Shown here: positions 17,967-26,610 of the stretch, in pieces
Position numbering within the stretch: position 1 is the first letter of the stretch
Layout of the letters: every line of letters starts with the position of its first letter
NCBI GenBank assembly: GCA_026129095.1
Contig: JAHCIT010000005.1
Span: 255,753-319,752 of the forward strand
Origin: Deltaproteobacteria bacterium
Lineage (GTDB): Bacteria; JAGRBM01; JAHCIT01
Reading direction: 5' to 3'
DNA: 64,000 nucleotides
Program-made: the position numbers and the translations under genes
The notes under the pieces: model-generated
Seen by the model: the letters and a program-made list of their open reading frames with translations, nothing else
What the model was told of the DNA's origin: nothing
Database searches by the model: none

Positions 17967-18825
17967 GGTCCTCGCAGTATTGCTTACCGGTATGTCAGGA
18001 CGTGACACACCGGTCCGGGCGGCCAGTGATCCGGTCCGGATCGAAACGGGCGTTCATCTCCTGTCGGTCGGGCCCATCGAACGCGATTCCTACTACGCCG
18101 ACTACTATCTCTGGTTCCGGTGGGAAGGTGATCCACGTCTCAACTCCTTCGAGATTATCAACGGCATTTCGGCGGGCAACAACTTCCAGAGTGTACCAGT
18201 TGAAATCCGCACGACCAGCGATGGCTGGAACGTCGAGGTCTATCGCCTTTCGGGACTGTTCAAGCGGTATTCGGACTCGAGGAAGATCGTGCTCCAGATC
18301 GAGAACACGGTGAACGAGATCGACACGGTGGTCTATGCGGGGCATCCTCCGACACTGGAACCGACTGTCGGAGCGTCCGGATGGACGCTGACCCGGCCGT
18401 CGTGGATCGAGAAAATACATACTTATCCGACCGCCTTCGGCGATGGTCCCGGGCCGCCCACCGAATCAAGTTATTCGCGCCTTGAGCTGGACATCCGGCT
18501 CATACCCCGAATGGATGCTTTCCGTGGTCTGGGCCTCGTGGGCTCCATCCTCGCCTTCGTGCTCATCGCGCTTACGGGGCTTCCCCGGTTTGATGTATCG
18601 GCAGCGGACCTTTCAATCGGCGCCGGTGGCGTGTCGCTCCTGGTGGGGCTCTCCGGACTTGCCGGTTCGACGGGGGCCCTGTGGGCAGGGGTCGTGGGGC
18701 TGGCTGCCGCCGCCTGCGCCGGAGCTGCCCGCCGGTTCGGGGCGCGGGACGTACAGGCGCTCGTTCTTTATATCGGCTCGCTGGGCCTGGCCGCGTATGC
18801 GGTAGTGCTCGCCTCCCTCTTCTGA
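17926..18825 (+). CDS. Membrane protein resembling pentameric ligand-gated channel subunits
   Basis: A protein of 299 residues with a signal peptide ('MNSRKSQRFLRR' then a hydrophobic core), an extracytoplasmic beta-rich domain of about 150 residues, and four hydrophobic helices in the C-terminal 120. The order of segments, including 'YYADYYLWFRWEG', 'YRLSGLFKRYSDSRKIVLQIENTVNEID' as two parts and 'LELDIRLIPR' just before helix 1, resembles the ligand-binding domain and pre-M1 region of prokaryotic pentameric ligand-gated ion channels. This is inference from pattern only. Start at ATG 17926 gives a full signal peptide and overlaps the divergent PLD gene by 41 bp; ATG 17965 is an alternative. 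Confidence 0.6.
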   Translation: MNSRKSQRFLRRLMVLAVLLTGMSGRDTPVRAASDPVRIETGVHLLSVGPIERDSYYADYYLWFRWEGDPRLNSFEIINGISAGNNFQSVPVEIRTTSDGWNVEVYRLSGLFKRYSDSRKIVLQIENTVNEIDTVVYAGHPPTLEPTVGASGWTLTRPSWIEKIHTYPTAFGDGPGPPTESSYSRLELDIRLIPRMDAFRGLGLVGSILAFVLIALTGLPRFDVSAADLSIGAGGVSLLVGLSGLAGSTGALWAGVVGLAAAACAGAARRFGARDVQALVLYIGSLGLAAYAVVLASLF

Positions 18826-19766
18826 CCGGACCTTCCCTTGCGAAGGCGGGTGCGGCTTGTCCCGGCCCGGCACACCGGCAGCAGCATGCAACTGGCGCAA
18901 GTCACGCGGTCCGGCTTGGCCGGACAGTCGCCCAAGATACCCAGCCGGCAGAGGGCGAAGTCGTAACGGAGCGGGTCATCTGGGTCCAGCAGCCTGAGCG
19001 AGGCAGTGGCCTCCTGGGCAGCCGCCCATCCGTTGGTCGCCCGGTCCGTAAGTCCCAGGTAGCGGACGATGCGTGAGAGGTGCGCGTCGAGCGGCAGCAC
19101 AAGCTGGGACGGCTGGATAAAATCCCAGAGCCCGACGTCCAGCTCATCCCGCCGGACCATCCAGCGCAGAAAGAGGTTCATCCGCTTGCAGGCCGATCCG
19201 TCCGCTGGGTCGGAAAGCAGGAAACGGGCCGACGCCGGACCCGGCAGCAGCCCGTCCGCGTATACCGGCGTGCAGTCGCTCGCCAGCATGCTCCGCACCC
19301 AGCCGGACAGGGCCGGGCCGATGTCAGAGTCGCCGGTCTTATAGAACTGCCGGAAATGCTCACCAAGCCTCCCCCACCGGGCGAGCGAAAGCCCCGTCCA
19401 GTGCAGCAGCAACAGGACGTCATCCCCCGAATTGAACCGGTGGCGAAAGGGCGCCAGACGGCGACGGACTTCGTTCCGGTCGAAATCGCGCAGGAAGGCC
19501 GCAGGGGACGGGCCCAGAATCTCCAGCACCCGCTCGATTGAACCGAAAATCGTCCGGACATTGCCGTAGGCAAGAGCGGCCGACAGCAGCGCAACGGTTT
19601 CGCGGTCTTCTGGGAGCCGGTAACGGTGCACATACCGAAGCGGATCGGTTTCGAGGAAACCGGCATGGTGATACCGGATGAACAGCGGCTCCAGAAACGA
19701 CTTGAGTTTCGCGGCACGGGCCGCTGTGAGACGGCTTCGGGGTGGATTTTCCAGGCCGGAGGCCAT
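18768..19766 (-). CDS. TIGR02757/DUF2400 family protein
   Basis: A 332-residue DUF2400/TIGR02757 protein. The family has an endonuclease-III-like helical fold of unknown activity. Family marks are 'YRLPEDRETVALLSAALAYGNV', 'YHTGxx'-like central helices, 'RMNLFLRWMVR' and 'QLVLPLDAHLSRIVRYLGLTDR'; this last resembles the HhH-glycosylase Asp region. A cysteine cluster near the C-terminus ('CRLGILGDCP...CASCMLLPVC') could hold an FeS cluster as in Nth. The last ~30 residues are basic and overlap the 3' end of the facing membrane-protein gene by 58 bp, so the natural C-terminus may be more variable. Confidence 0.85.
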   Translation of the reverse strand: MASGLENPPRSRLTAARAAKLKSFLEPLFIRYHHAGFLETDPLRYVHRYRLPEDRETVALLSAALAYGNVRTIFGSIERVLEILGPSPAAFLRDFDRNEVRRRLAPFRHRFNSGDDVLLLLHWTGLSLARWGRLGEHFRQFYKTGDSDIGPALSGWVRSMLASDCTPVYADGLLPGPASARFLLSDPADGSACKRMNLFLRWMVRRDELDVGLWDFIQPSQLVLPLDAHLSRIVRYLGLTDRATNGWAAAQEATASLRLLDPDDPLRYDFALCRLGILGDCPAKPDRVTCASCMLLPVCRAGTSRTRLRKGRSGQKREASTTAYAARPSEPI

Positions 19767-19784
19767 GACGAAAGGGCCGCCGCG

Positions 19785-20141
19785 CTATTGCGGTGCCCCG
19801 GCTGGTCCGGCCGGCTCGACCGGTATGGACGTTGCTTCCGGCAGGCGGCGGGCACCCTTGCGCTCCAGCTGGAAAATAACGGGAGTCTTGATTTCAGCCC
19901 GGTCCACCTCATCCACAACGATACCGCGGAAGGTGTCGTCCGTTCCCTTTTGCGAGTTCAGCACCGGCCGGTGAACGATAGCGCGAACGGTAGTGCGGCG
20001 GTGCTTGCCCTTCACATTGGTGAAAACCAGCCGGTCACCCACCGTCAGCGGCTGCTCCGGCATCAAACCGATAACAAGGACTCCCTTGTCGTCCAGGGTA
20101 TAGGCATGGAGCCCTTCAAAAAACAGTTCGCCGTCACTCAT
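19785..20141 (-). CDS. Hypothetical beta-barrel-like protein
   Basis: A 118-residue protein of unknown function. It has alternating short hydrophobic strands ('HAYTLDDKGVLVIGLM', 'VGDRLVFTNVKG', 'RTTVRAIVHRP', 'GIVVDEVDRAEI', 'TPVIFQLERKG') and no membrane segment. The strand order and 'GDRL...RTTVRAI...GIVV' spacing recall domain II of translational GTPases, but there is no GTPase domain, so this is only a fold guess. It lies 18 bp upstream of the TIGR02757 gene in the same direction and 73 bp downstream of rsmG, so they may share a transcript. Confidence 0.6.
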   Translation of the reverse strand: MSDGELFFEGLHAYTLDDKGVLVIGLMPEQPLTVGDRLVFTNVKGKHRRTTVRAIVHRPVLNSQKGTDDTFRGIVVDEVDRAEIKTPVIFQLERKGARRLPEATSIPVEPAGPAGAPQ

Positions 20142-20214
20142 GACTCGTGTTCCTGCCAGTTCGCCGGTATTCGCCCTCTTGCGGTTTCCATACTGCCTTC
20201 AGCCTGCCGGGAGG

Positions 20215-20877
20215 TCAACGCGCCGCCCTCCGGCAGACGACACGGACGGCATTTTCCCGGTGGCGGCGGGGTTCCAGCCTCACGACCGATTCGATTTTCC
20301 ACTCCGGGGCCGATGCTGCCAGTTCGGCCCGTTCAGATGCCTCAAACGCCGGCCCCCGGATGAACAGGGCCCTGCCGTCAGGGCCCAGGAGCTCACCGGC
20401 GAGGTTCAGGACAAACGCCGGAGTACCCAGTGCCTGCGCCGTCAGGCGCGAGAACGAGCCGGGTTTGCCGAACAGTCCCTCCTTCACTGATTGCGGCGTA
20501 ATCCGTATGGCGAACGCCCGGTAGTTGTCCAGCCCCAGAAGGCGGGCGGCATGCTCCTGGAAGGTGACCTTTTTCTGGCGGGCTTCGATACTGATGACAC
20601 GGACGGAGGGGATCGCCCAGGCGATGACGAGCCCCGGGAACCCGGCCCCCGATCCCACATCGGCCACCGTGGAGCCGGCCGGAATCTCCTGTGCAATATC
20701 GAGTGCGTCCAGAACGAGGGCTTCGAGAATGGCCTCTTCATCCGGCAGGGCCGTGAGCCGTACCGTCCGGTTCCATTTCAGGAGTTCGCGGGCGAGATCC
20801 GCAAGCGGACCAGGCCCGGTGCGCGGTGAACCGGCGGCGGCCAGCCGCTCTGCAACGCGCCGGTTGAGCGCATCCAT
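20215..20877 (-). CDS. rsmG: 16S rRNA (guanine527-N7)-methyltransferase
   Basis: RsmG/GidB, which uses SAM to methylate N7 of G527 in 16S rRNA. At 220 residues it is full length. The SAM-binding motif is 'VADVGSGAGFPGLVIA' at about 70-85, with the acidic end of strand 2 at 'VISIEARQKKVTF'; the 'FSRLTAQALG' segment near 150 is the family's conserved 'R-A' motif. It lies 12 bp downstream of the PpiD-like gene on the same strand. There is no mnmG neighbour here, although rsmG often sits beside it. Confidence 0.94.
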   Translation of the reverse strand: MDALNRRVAERLAAAGSPRTGPGPLADLARELLKWNRTVRLTALPDEEAILEALVLDALDIAQEIPAGSTVADVGSGAGFPGLVIAWAIPSVRVISIEARQKKVTFQEHAARLLGLDNYRAFAIRITPQSVKEGLFGKPGSFSRLTAQALGTPAFVLNLAGELLGPDGRALFIRGPAFEASERAELAASAPEWKIESVVRLEPRRHRENAVRVVCRRAAR

Positions 20878-20889
20878 GCGCCCGCCACC

Positions 20890-22947
20890 TCAGGAGGCCG
20901 CGTCGGCTTCGTCCCCGCCGATCAGCTTGTCCACATCCATCTTGTAGTCGACGGTGGTTTCAGCCTTGATCTTGTCCAGAAGCTGCTGCTGGATTTCGTT
21001 CCGCATATGGCGGGTGATCTCCTCGCGAAGCTCCGACATCTGCGCTTCCTTCTGGGCAGGATCGGGATCCTGCCGGGACTTGAGGCGAATCAGCACGAGC
21101 TTGTCCTCCACCTCGAAGGGACCGGCCGTTTCACCGGGTGTCTTGAGATTGAATGCCGCCAGCTTTAGCGCGCCGGACTTTCCGATCTGGTTCACCACAT
21201 CACGGCCGGAGGCACCAGCGGCCGAACCGGAATCGCTGCGCGAGAAGACACCCGTATCGCCCGAGGCCGCTCCCTTGAGAAGCCTGGCCGCACGCTCGGC
21301 CGATCCACCGGGCCCGCTCATTGCCTTCCGGGCCTTGTCGAGGTCCGCGGCGATCCGCTCCCGGGCAAGCTGCTTTTTCACCCGCTCGGTAATCTGTTCA
21401 CGGACCTCTTCCAGCGGACTCGGTGCAGGCGGCATCACATCCTTGAGCTGATAAACAATGACCCGGTTGCCGATCCGGGCCATCCGGGGAGCATCTCCCG
21501 GCTTCAGTGTTCCAAAAATTGCCTCTTCGTCGTCCTGGCCCAGCCTTCCGATTCCGGCGAGTGCTTCGCCACGGGAGAACGGCGGCGAGACGATGATTTC
21601 GGGCGCGCCATCACCGCCCGTCGCGGGCAGGCCGCTGGACCGGACCTTGTCAAGAAAGGCGGCCGATTCGATATCCACCACTGCCTGCGCCCGCTGGTTG
21701 GCAAGCTTGCGCCGGATCGCATCCTTCTGGTCATCGAATGGCTTTCGCGCACCAGTAGCGAACTTCTCCGAGACGTGAATAAACCGGTATGCACCCATCG
21801 ACTCGAAGATTTCCGATGTATCGCCGAGGGCAAGCGTCTTGGCCTTCCCGACGATATCCTTGTTGAAGTACTTGTCGCTGATGAGTCCCAGGTCACCGCC
21901 ACGCTTGAGCAGCTTCTCGCGGCGGTCGGTGCTCACCTCATTGGCCACGGCGGCGAAATCCTCACCCCCACGGACACGGGCGAGAGCCTTTTCAATGATG
22001 TCCCCGGCCTTGGCCTTCTTCTCGTCCGCAGAAAGCTTCTTCAGCGCCTCGTCTTCGGGGTTGCCGAGGTCAAACCCGACGACCATTTCCCGCACCCGGA
22101 AGTTTTCCTCCGCGAACGTGAACTCCTCTGCATTCTGGTCATAGTAGGCGCGAATATCCGCATCGGAGATATTCTTCACGTTGTCGCGGTCACGGACTTC
22201 CTTGCTGGCCGGATTGAAGTCGGCATAACGGACCACCCGGCGCTCGGGCCGGAAAAACTCGACCTGGTTCTGGTTGTAATAATTGCGGATTTGCTCCTCG
22301 GTGGGCTTCATCGAGGAGGCCAGTTCAGCAATTCCGGTGCTGACGAACTCAAGCGCAATCTTGGTATTGCGGTCCAGCCATTCCTGCTCCACATGAGCCC
22401 GGCTCGGCCGGACTCCATCGTAGAAGAGATTCGTCAGCTTCTGCCGGATCAGATCCTCGCGCAGCTCATTCTCGAACTTTTCGGCCGTGGTCCGCCGCCG
22501 CTGCAGCCATTCCTGGTAGTTCTGGAGCCGGAATACGCCTTTCTCATCATGAAAAGCGGGGGTTTCGCGCACCATGCGCCTGATTTCCTCGTCGCTCACA
22601 TTGAGTCCCAGCTCGCGGGCCCGGTCGAGCGCCCCATACCGGAATATCAGCCGGTCTATCGAGAAGCTCTTTACCTGGGGAAGGAAGTAGGACTTGAGCT
22701 GTTCCCACTGGTCGCCATACTGCTCCTGAAACCGGTATTCCATCTGGCGGTAGGCTTCGAGGAACTCCCTGACCGTAATCTTGTGCTTGCCATTGATGAC
22801 GGCGAAAGTTTGCTCTGCGCCCTCGCGGCTGCTCCGCCCGACATTGGGTACGACCATGAACCCGATGAAAAAAGACCCCGCCAGAAGCCAGAGGAGGATC
22901 TTGGAACCCAGTGACTTGAAACGCTGCGATACGGTCTGCTTGGCCAT
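20890..22947 (-). CDS. PpiD-like peptidyl-prolyl isomerase/periplasmic chaperone
   Basis: A 685-residue PpiD/SurA-N-type folding factor. One N-terminal membrane helix (about 17-35) anchors it with the bulk in the periplasm. The SurA_N-like helical region is at about 45-230, including 'VNGKHKITVREFLEAYRQ'. A parvulin-type domain covers about 300-400 ('ALARVRGGEDFAAVANEVS', 'GGDLGLISDKYF', 'YRFIHVSEKF'). A second parvulin-like or linker region follows with low-complexity Gly/Ser/Ala around 575-600. Start ATG 22947 directly precedes the basic and hydrophobic anchor. It faces mreC across a 256-bp divergent promoter region and likely heads a ppiD-rsmG operon. Confidence 0.88.
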   Translation of the reverse strand: MAKQTVSQRFKSLGSKILLWLLAGSFFIGFMVVPNVGRSSREGAEQTFAVINGKHKITVREFLEAYRQMEYRFQEQYGDQWEQLKSYFLPQVKSFSIDRLIFRYGALDRARELGLNVSDEEIRRMVRETPAFHDEKGVFRLQNYQEWLQRRRTTAEKFENELREDLIRQKLTNLFYDGVRPSRAHVEQEWLDRNTKIALEFVSTGIAELASSMKPTEEQIRNYYNQNQVEFFRPERRVVRYADFNPASKEVRDRDNVKNISDADIRAYYDQNAEEFTFAEENFRVREMVVGFDLGNPEDEALKKLSADEKKAKAGDIIEKALARVRGGEDFAAVANEVSTDRREKLLKRGGDLGLISDKYFNKDIVGKAKTLALGDTSEIFESMGAYRFIHVSEKFATGARKPFDDQKDAIRRKLANQRAQAVVDIESAAFLDKVRSSGLPATGGDGAPEIIVSPPFSRGEALAGIGRLGQDDEEAIFGTLKPGDAPRMARIGNRVIVYQLKDVMPPAPSPLEEVREQITERVKKQLARERIAADLDKARKAMSGPGGSAERAARLLKGAASGDTGVFSRSDSGSAAGASGRDVVNQIGKSGALKLAAFNLKTPGETAGPFEVEDKLVLIRLKSRQDPDPAQKEAQMSELREEITRHMRNEIQQQLLDKIKAETTVDYKMDVDKLIGGDEADAAS

Positions 22948-23203
22948 TTGAACCTTAACCTGACAAAAACAGCCAAAAGGCTGGAATTTCCACGGGATAG
23001 GGCGGGGCTCCACCAGCCTGAATCCACCAAACCCGGGACCCCTCTAGTGGCCGGGAGAGCGGCCCCTTGTCAATCCCGCCCTTTGCCCCTTCAGGACACT
23101 GGCGCTCTGCCGCTGGACCGGTAATAAACATGCAGAAGGCCAAGGGCAGGGAACCGGAGAGCTTCACCGCCCGGTTAAGGAAAGGACTCGCTTCCGGCCA
23201 TCC

Positions 23204-24082
23204 ATGTTCGCACTCTGGAACCGCCCTGCTCCCCGCCTGATATTTCTGACGCTTGTTGCGATGGGAGCCTTTGCCACGAGCGTCTCCCGGCAGAACCAGA
23301 TCGGCCCCATCCCGGCACTGGTACTGGACGCTTTCTCCCTCCTGCAGATGACGGCCGCAAAGACAGTCAGCCTCACTGGCGAAGCAGGCAGCCGCTACGT
23401 GTATCTTGTCGGTGTGCAGAAACGCCTGGACCAGCTGGAAACGGAACGCGGCCACCTTCTTGCCGAACGGGCCGCGCTCGTCGAACTGGCGCGGGAAAAT
23501 ACCCGGCTCCGCGAACTGATCGGTCTCAAGGAAAAACTCGGCGGCGATCTCGTTGCCGCCCGCGTCATCGGGATCGCCGACGAGGAAAAGGCGACACTTA
23601 CCATCGACCGTGGTTCGCTCTCGGGAATCCAGCCAGGACAGGCCGTTCTCGCCAACGGCGGCGTGATCGGGCAGATCTGGTACGCCGGACGGCTTACATC
23701 CACTGTGCTGCTGCTGGAAGATCCCCGAAGCCGGGTGCCTGTCTACAATGCCCGTTCACGGGCCCGGAGCATCGTGACGGGCGGTGGAGCAGGCGATCCG
23801 CTGGAAGTAAACCGCGTCCGCCGTACCGATGACGTTCAGCCGGGCGACCTGCTCATTTCGGCCGGGTCAGGGCTGATCTTTCCCCGTGGCCTCCCTGTGG
23901 CGATGGTAACTGCCGTGGGAAATCCCGGCGTCGGCCTTACGCTGCCCGTGACGGCTGTTCCGGCAGCCAGTGTCAGGCATCTGGATGAGGTGCTGGTGGT
24001 ACGGGCGCGGGCCGAGGCCGGAGACGAAACGGAGGAAACCCCGGCTGATATCCAGCCACCTGCCGAAGGAAACCCGCCATGA
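23204..24082 (+). CDS. mreC: Rod-shape-determining protein MreC
   Basis: MreC, a periplasmic bitopic protein that links MreB filaments to the elongation wall-synthesis machinery. Residues about 12-30 form the membrane anchor, residues about 65-110 a coiled coil ('LDQLETERGHLLAERAALVEL'), and the remainder the double beta-barrel domain with the family elements 'AARVIG', 'TLTIDRGSLSGI', 'GQAVLANGGVIGQI' and 'DPRSRVPV'. The 3' end overlaps mreD by 4 bp. mreB is not in this window; the operon here starts at mreC behind a divergent promoter region. Confidence 0.95.
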   Translation: MFALWNRPAPRLIFLTLVAMGAFATSVSRQNQIGPIPALVLDAFSLLQMTAAKTVSLTGEAGSRYVYLVGVQKRLDQLETERGHLLAERAALVELARENTRLRELIGLKEKLGGDLVAARVIGIADEEKATLTIDRGSLSGIQPGQAVLANGGVIGQIWYAGRLTSTVLLLEDPRSRVPVYNARSRARSIVTGGGAGDPLEVNRVRRTDDVQPGDLLISAGSGLIFPRGLPVAMVTAVGNPGVGLTLPVTAVPAASVRHLDEVLVVRARAEAGDETEETPADIQPPAEGNPP

Positions 24083-24645
24083 TTGATCCGAATGCCGATC
24101 CGGTGTGGCGCGGGTTTTTCCTGTACGTGCTGGCGGGCGCCATCTGCCTGATCCTCCAGCAGACAGTCCTCATACCGTTCCTGCCGTGGCTCACCATCCA
24201 GCCGCTGGTGGTACTCACTGTCCATGCCGGCTTCCGCCGGGGTCCATTCGAGGCAGGCTGGATCGCTACCGTGCTGGGCATCCTGTGGGATGTGACAGGG
24301 AGCGGCCTGTTCGGTGCCTGCTGGCTGCGGCTGATGTTCGTCCTCCTGGCGGTCCATTTTGGCCGCCGTTTCCTGCGGGACACACTCCCTTTTCTGCTGT
24401 TTGCCGTCGTTCTGGCCACGGTGATCGAACGGGCGGCGATCATACTGCAATATACCGGGTTCGCCGGCTTGCCATCCGGTCCCGCCGGAAGCCTGTCAAA
24501 CCTGCCGGCGTCCGTGTTTTTCAACCTGATCCTCACCGTAGTCCTCTCGGCGCTGATCGAATGGGCCTTCCGGATCCGTCCATTCCGGCTGTCGGAGGCT
24601 GGCATCTCGGTAACCGGCCCAGGCGGTTTCGGGCGCGAAAGGTAG
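24079..24645 (+). CDS. mreD: Rod-shape-determining protein MreD
   Basis: MreD, a polytopic inner-membrane protein of the elongasome. The 188-residue sequence has about five hydrophobic helices, with the family pattern 'TIQPLVVLTVHAGFRRG' and 'GFGAGLLWDV'-like 'GILWDVTGSGLFGA'. The start overlaps mreC by 4 bp and the stop is 3 bp before mrdA, so it is clearly part of the same operon. Identification rests on topology and gene order, because MreD sequences diverge strongly. Confidence 0.9.
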   Translation: MIDPNADPVWRGFFLYVLAGAICLILQQTVLIPFLPWLTIQPLVVLTVHAGFRRGPFEAGWIATVLGILWDVTGSGLFGACWLRLMFVLLAVHFGRRFLRDTLPFLLFAVVLATVIERAAIILQYTGFAGLPSGPAGSLSNLPASVFFNLILTVVLSALIEWAFRIRPFRLSEAGISVTGPGGFGRER

Positions 24646-24648
24646 GAA

Positions 24649-26610
24649 ATGGCTTCCTACCTCGACACTAGCGAAATCCTGAAACGCCTGCAGGGTCGGG
24701 TTACGTTTCTGGTGATCCTGTTCGCCATTCCGCTCCTGCTGCTGGTGGCGCGCCTGTTCGTGCTGCAGATCGTACACCACGAGTTCTACGCGGGGCTGAG
24801 CCGGGACAACAAGCTCATCAGTGAGCGGATTGCCGGATATCGCGGCATTGTGAAGGACCGCCACGGAATCACTCTGGCGGAATCGCGGGCGGGGTTCTCT
24901 CTCGTGCTGCTGCCGGACCAGTTCCGGGCGCCCCGGCACGACAAAATCCGCAGGGCAGAGATAGATGCCGTCATCACCCAGATCGCCGGACTGCTGGAGG
25001 ATGAGCCGGAGAATATCCGCCGTTTCATCGCCTCATGGAAGGGCCGGGACCGGTTCTTTTACCAGCCTTACCGGCGCGATCTCACCTGGGACCAGATGTC
25101 CCGGATCGAGGAAGCGCATCTTCCGCCTGCCTATGCCGATGTCGTTACCGATCCGGTACGGGACTACCCGTTCGGACGAAACCTGTCGCACGTGCTTGGT
25201 TACGTGGGCGAGGTAAACGAAACGGAACTGGCGCAACTCCGCGAGGCCCACCCCGGCAAGGACTACCGGCAGGGTGACTGGATCGGGAAAGCCGGTCTGG
25301 AGCTCACCTTTGAACAGGATCTCCGGGGCCAGCCGGGATACCGCGAACGGGTAGCCAATGCCCGTGGCGAACTGGTGGAGCCCGAGGATCTCGCGGAATT
25401 CGGCATCTCCGGCGAATACATCCCGGCACAGGCGGGGAACTCGCTCGTGCTCACCATCGACGCCGAACTGCAGACGTACGCCTGGGAACGGATGCTCGGC
25501 ACCCGTGAAGGCGCACTGATCGCACTCGATCCGCGGAACGGCGAAATCCTGGCCATGATCGACAAGCCGGGCTTTGACCCCAACCAGTTCTCGATCGGAA
25601 TATCCGGTGCCGCGTTCAGCGCGCTGCTGAACGATCCCGACCGTCCGCTTTTTTCCCGCGCCATACAGGGACGCTACCCGCCCGGCTCGACCTACAAGAT
25701 CGTCACCCAGGCCGCCGCCCTCCAGGAAGGCGTCATCGGCCCGCACACGTCCTGGCTGTGCACCGGCAAGAAAAAGTTCGGGAACCGCGACTTCGGGTGC
25801 TGGAAGAAGGAAGGACACAGCACCATGGCGGCGCACGATGCGATGAAGCACAGCTGTGACGTCTACTTCTACAGCGCCGGGGCCCTGCTCGGCATCGACA
25901 AGCTGGCCTACTGGTCGGGGCACTTCGGCCTCGGCAAGCCCACCGGAATCGAACTCCCACGCGAAACTGCCGGTGTGAACCCCAGTCCCGAATGGAAACA
26001 GCGGACAATGAAGGAACCCTGGTACTGGGGCGAGGTTATCAGTTCAGCCATCGGACAGGGTTACACACTGATGAGCCCCCTCCAGGTGGCCAAGATGACA
26101 TCCGTCATCGCGGCAGGCGGGCGGGTCTTCCGTCCGCATCTGGTCCGCCAGGTCCAGTCCCCAACCGGAAAACTCATCCGCACCATTCCCGTGGATCCCG
26201 AAATCGTCCTCCCTCTCCGGCCGGAAGTCATCGATACGGTAGCCGACGGAATGCGGGCCGTCGTGAACGAGCCCGGCGGAACGGCCTACCGCGTTCACAG
26301 CAAGGAAATCGTGATCGCCGGGAAGACCGGAACCGCGCAGGTCACAACCATGGACGTCCAGCGCCAGTACAAGGAGCAGAAGCTGCCTCTGCCCTACGAG
26401 CTTGAGGATCACGCCTGGTTTACCGCCTTCGCTCCGGCCGGGCCGTACGAAACGCCGGAGATCGTCGTCGCCGCGCTCATCGGCCATGGCGGATCAGGAA
26501 GCCGTACGGCTGCGCCGGTCGTGGCCGATGTCATCGCGGAATGGAAGCGGCTGAAGGAGCGCCGGCAGCTTGAGGCAAGCGCCGCTGGTGCCGGGGGCGG
26601 ACACCGATGA
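24649..26610 (+). CDS. mrdA: Penicillin-binding protein 2 (elongasome transpeptidase)
   Basis: PBP2, the monofunctional class B DD-transpeptidase that crosslinks lateral-wall peptidoglycan with RodA. It has 653 residues: cytoplasmic tail and one membrane helix (about 20-45), a pedestal domain (about 60-240) and the transpeptidase domain. Catalytic motifs are SxxK at S347-K350 ('PGSTYK'), the second motif 'SCD' at 402-404, and KTG at 559-561 ('GKTGTA'). A GHGG-type segment near the C-terminus is 'GHGGSGSRTAAPV', usual for PBP2. It is 3 bp after mreD and overlaps rodA by 4 bp. Confidence 0.96.
   Translation: MASYLDTSEILKRLQGRVTFLVILFAIPLLLLVARLFVLQIVHHEFYAGLSRDNKLISERIAGYRGIVKDRHGITLAESRAGFSLVLLPDQFRAPRHDKIRRAEIDAVITQIAGLLEDEPENIRRFIASWKGRDRFFYQPYRRDLTWDQMSRIEEAHLPPAYADVVTDPVRDYPFGRNLSHVLGYVGEVNETELAQLREAHPGKDYRQGDWIGKAGLELTFEQDLRGQPGYRERVANARGELVEPEDLAEFGISGEYIPAQAGNSLVLTIDAELQTYAWERMLGTREGALIALDPRNGEILAMIDKPGFDPNQFSIGISGAAFSALLNDPDRPLFSRAIQGRYPPGSTYKIVTQAAALQEGVIGPHTSWLCTGKKKFGNRDFGCWKKEGHSTMAAHDAMKHSCDVYFYSAGALLGIDKLAYWSGHFGLGKPTGIELPRETAGVNPSPEWKQRTMKEPWYWGEVISSAIGQGYTLMSPLQVAKMTSVIAAGGRVFRPHLVRQVQSPTGKLIRTIPVDPEIVLPLRPEVIDTVADGMRAVVNEPGGTAYRVHSKEIVIAGKTGTAQVTTMDVQRQYKEQKLPLPYELEDHAWFTAFAPAGPYETPEIVVAALIGHGGSGSRTAAPVVADVIAEWKRLKERRQLEASAAGAGGGHR

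Noticed and set aside
21775-22914. 379-codon plus-strand frame opposite the PpiD-like gene
   Set aside because: Antisense shadow; the minus-strand frame has clear parvulin and SurA_N-like features.
23045-23075. Possible terminator hairpin between ppiD-like gene and mreC
   Set aside because: Arms are only 5 bp and no T-run follows on either strand; the region is a divergent promoter spacer.
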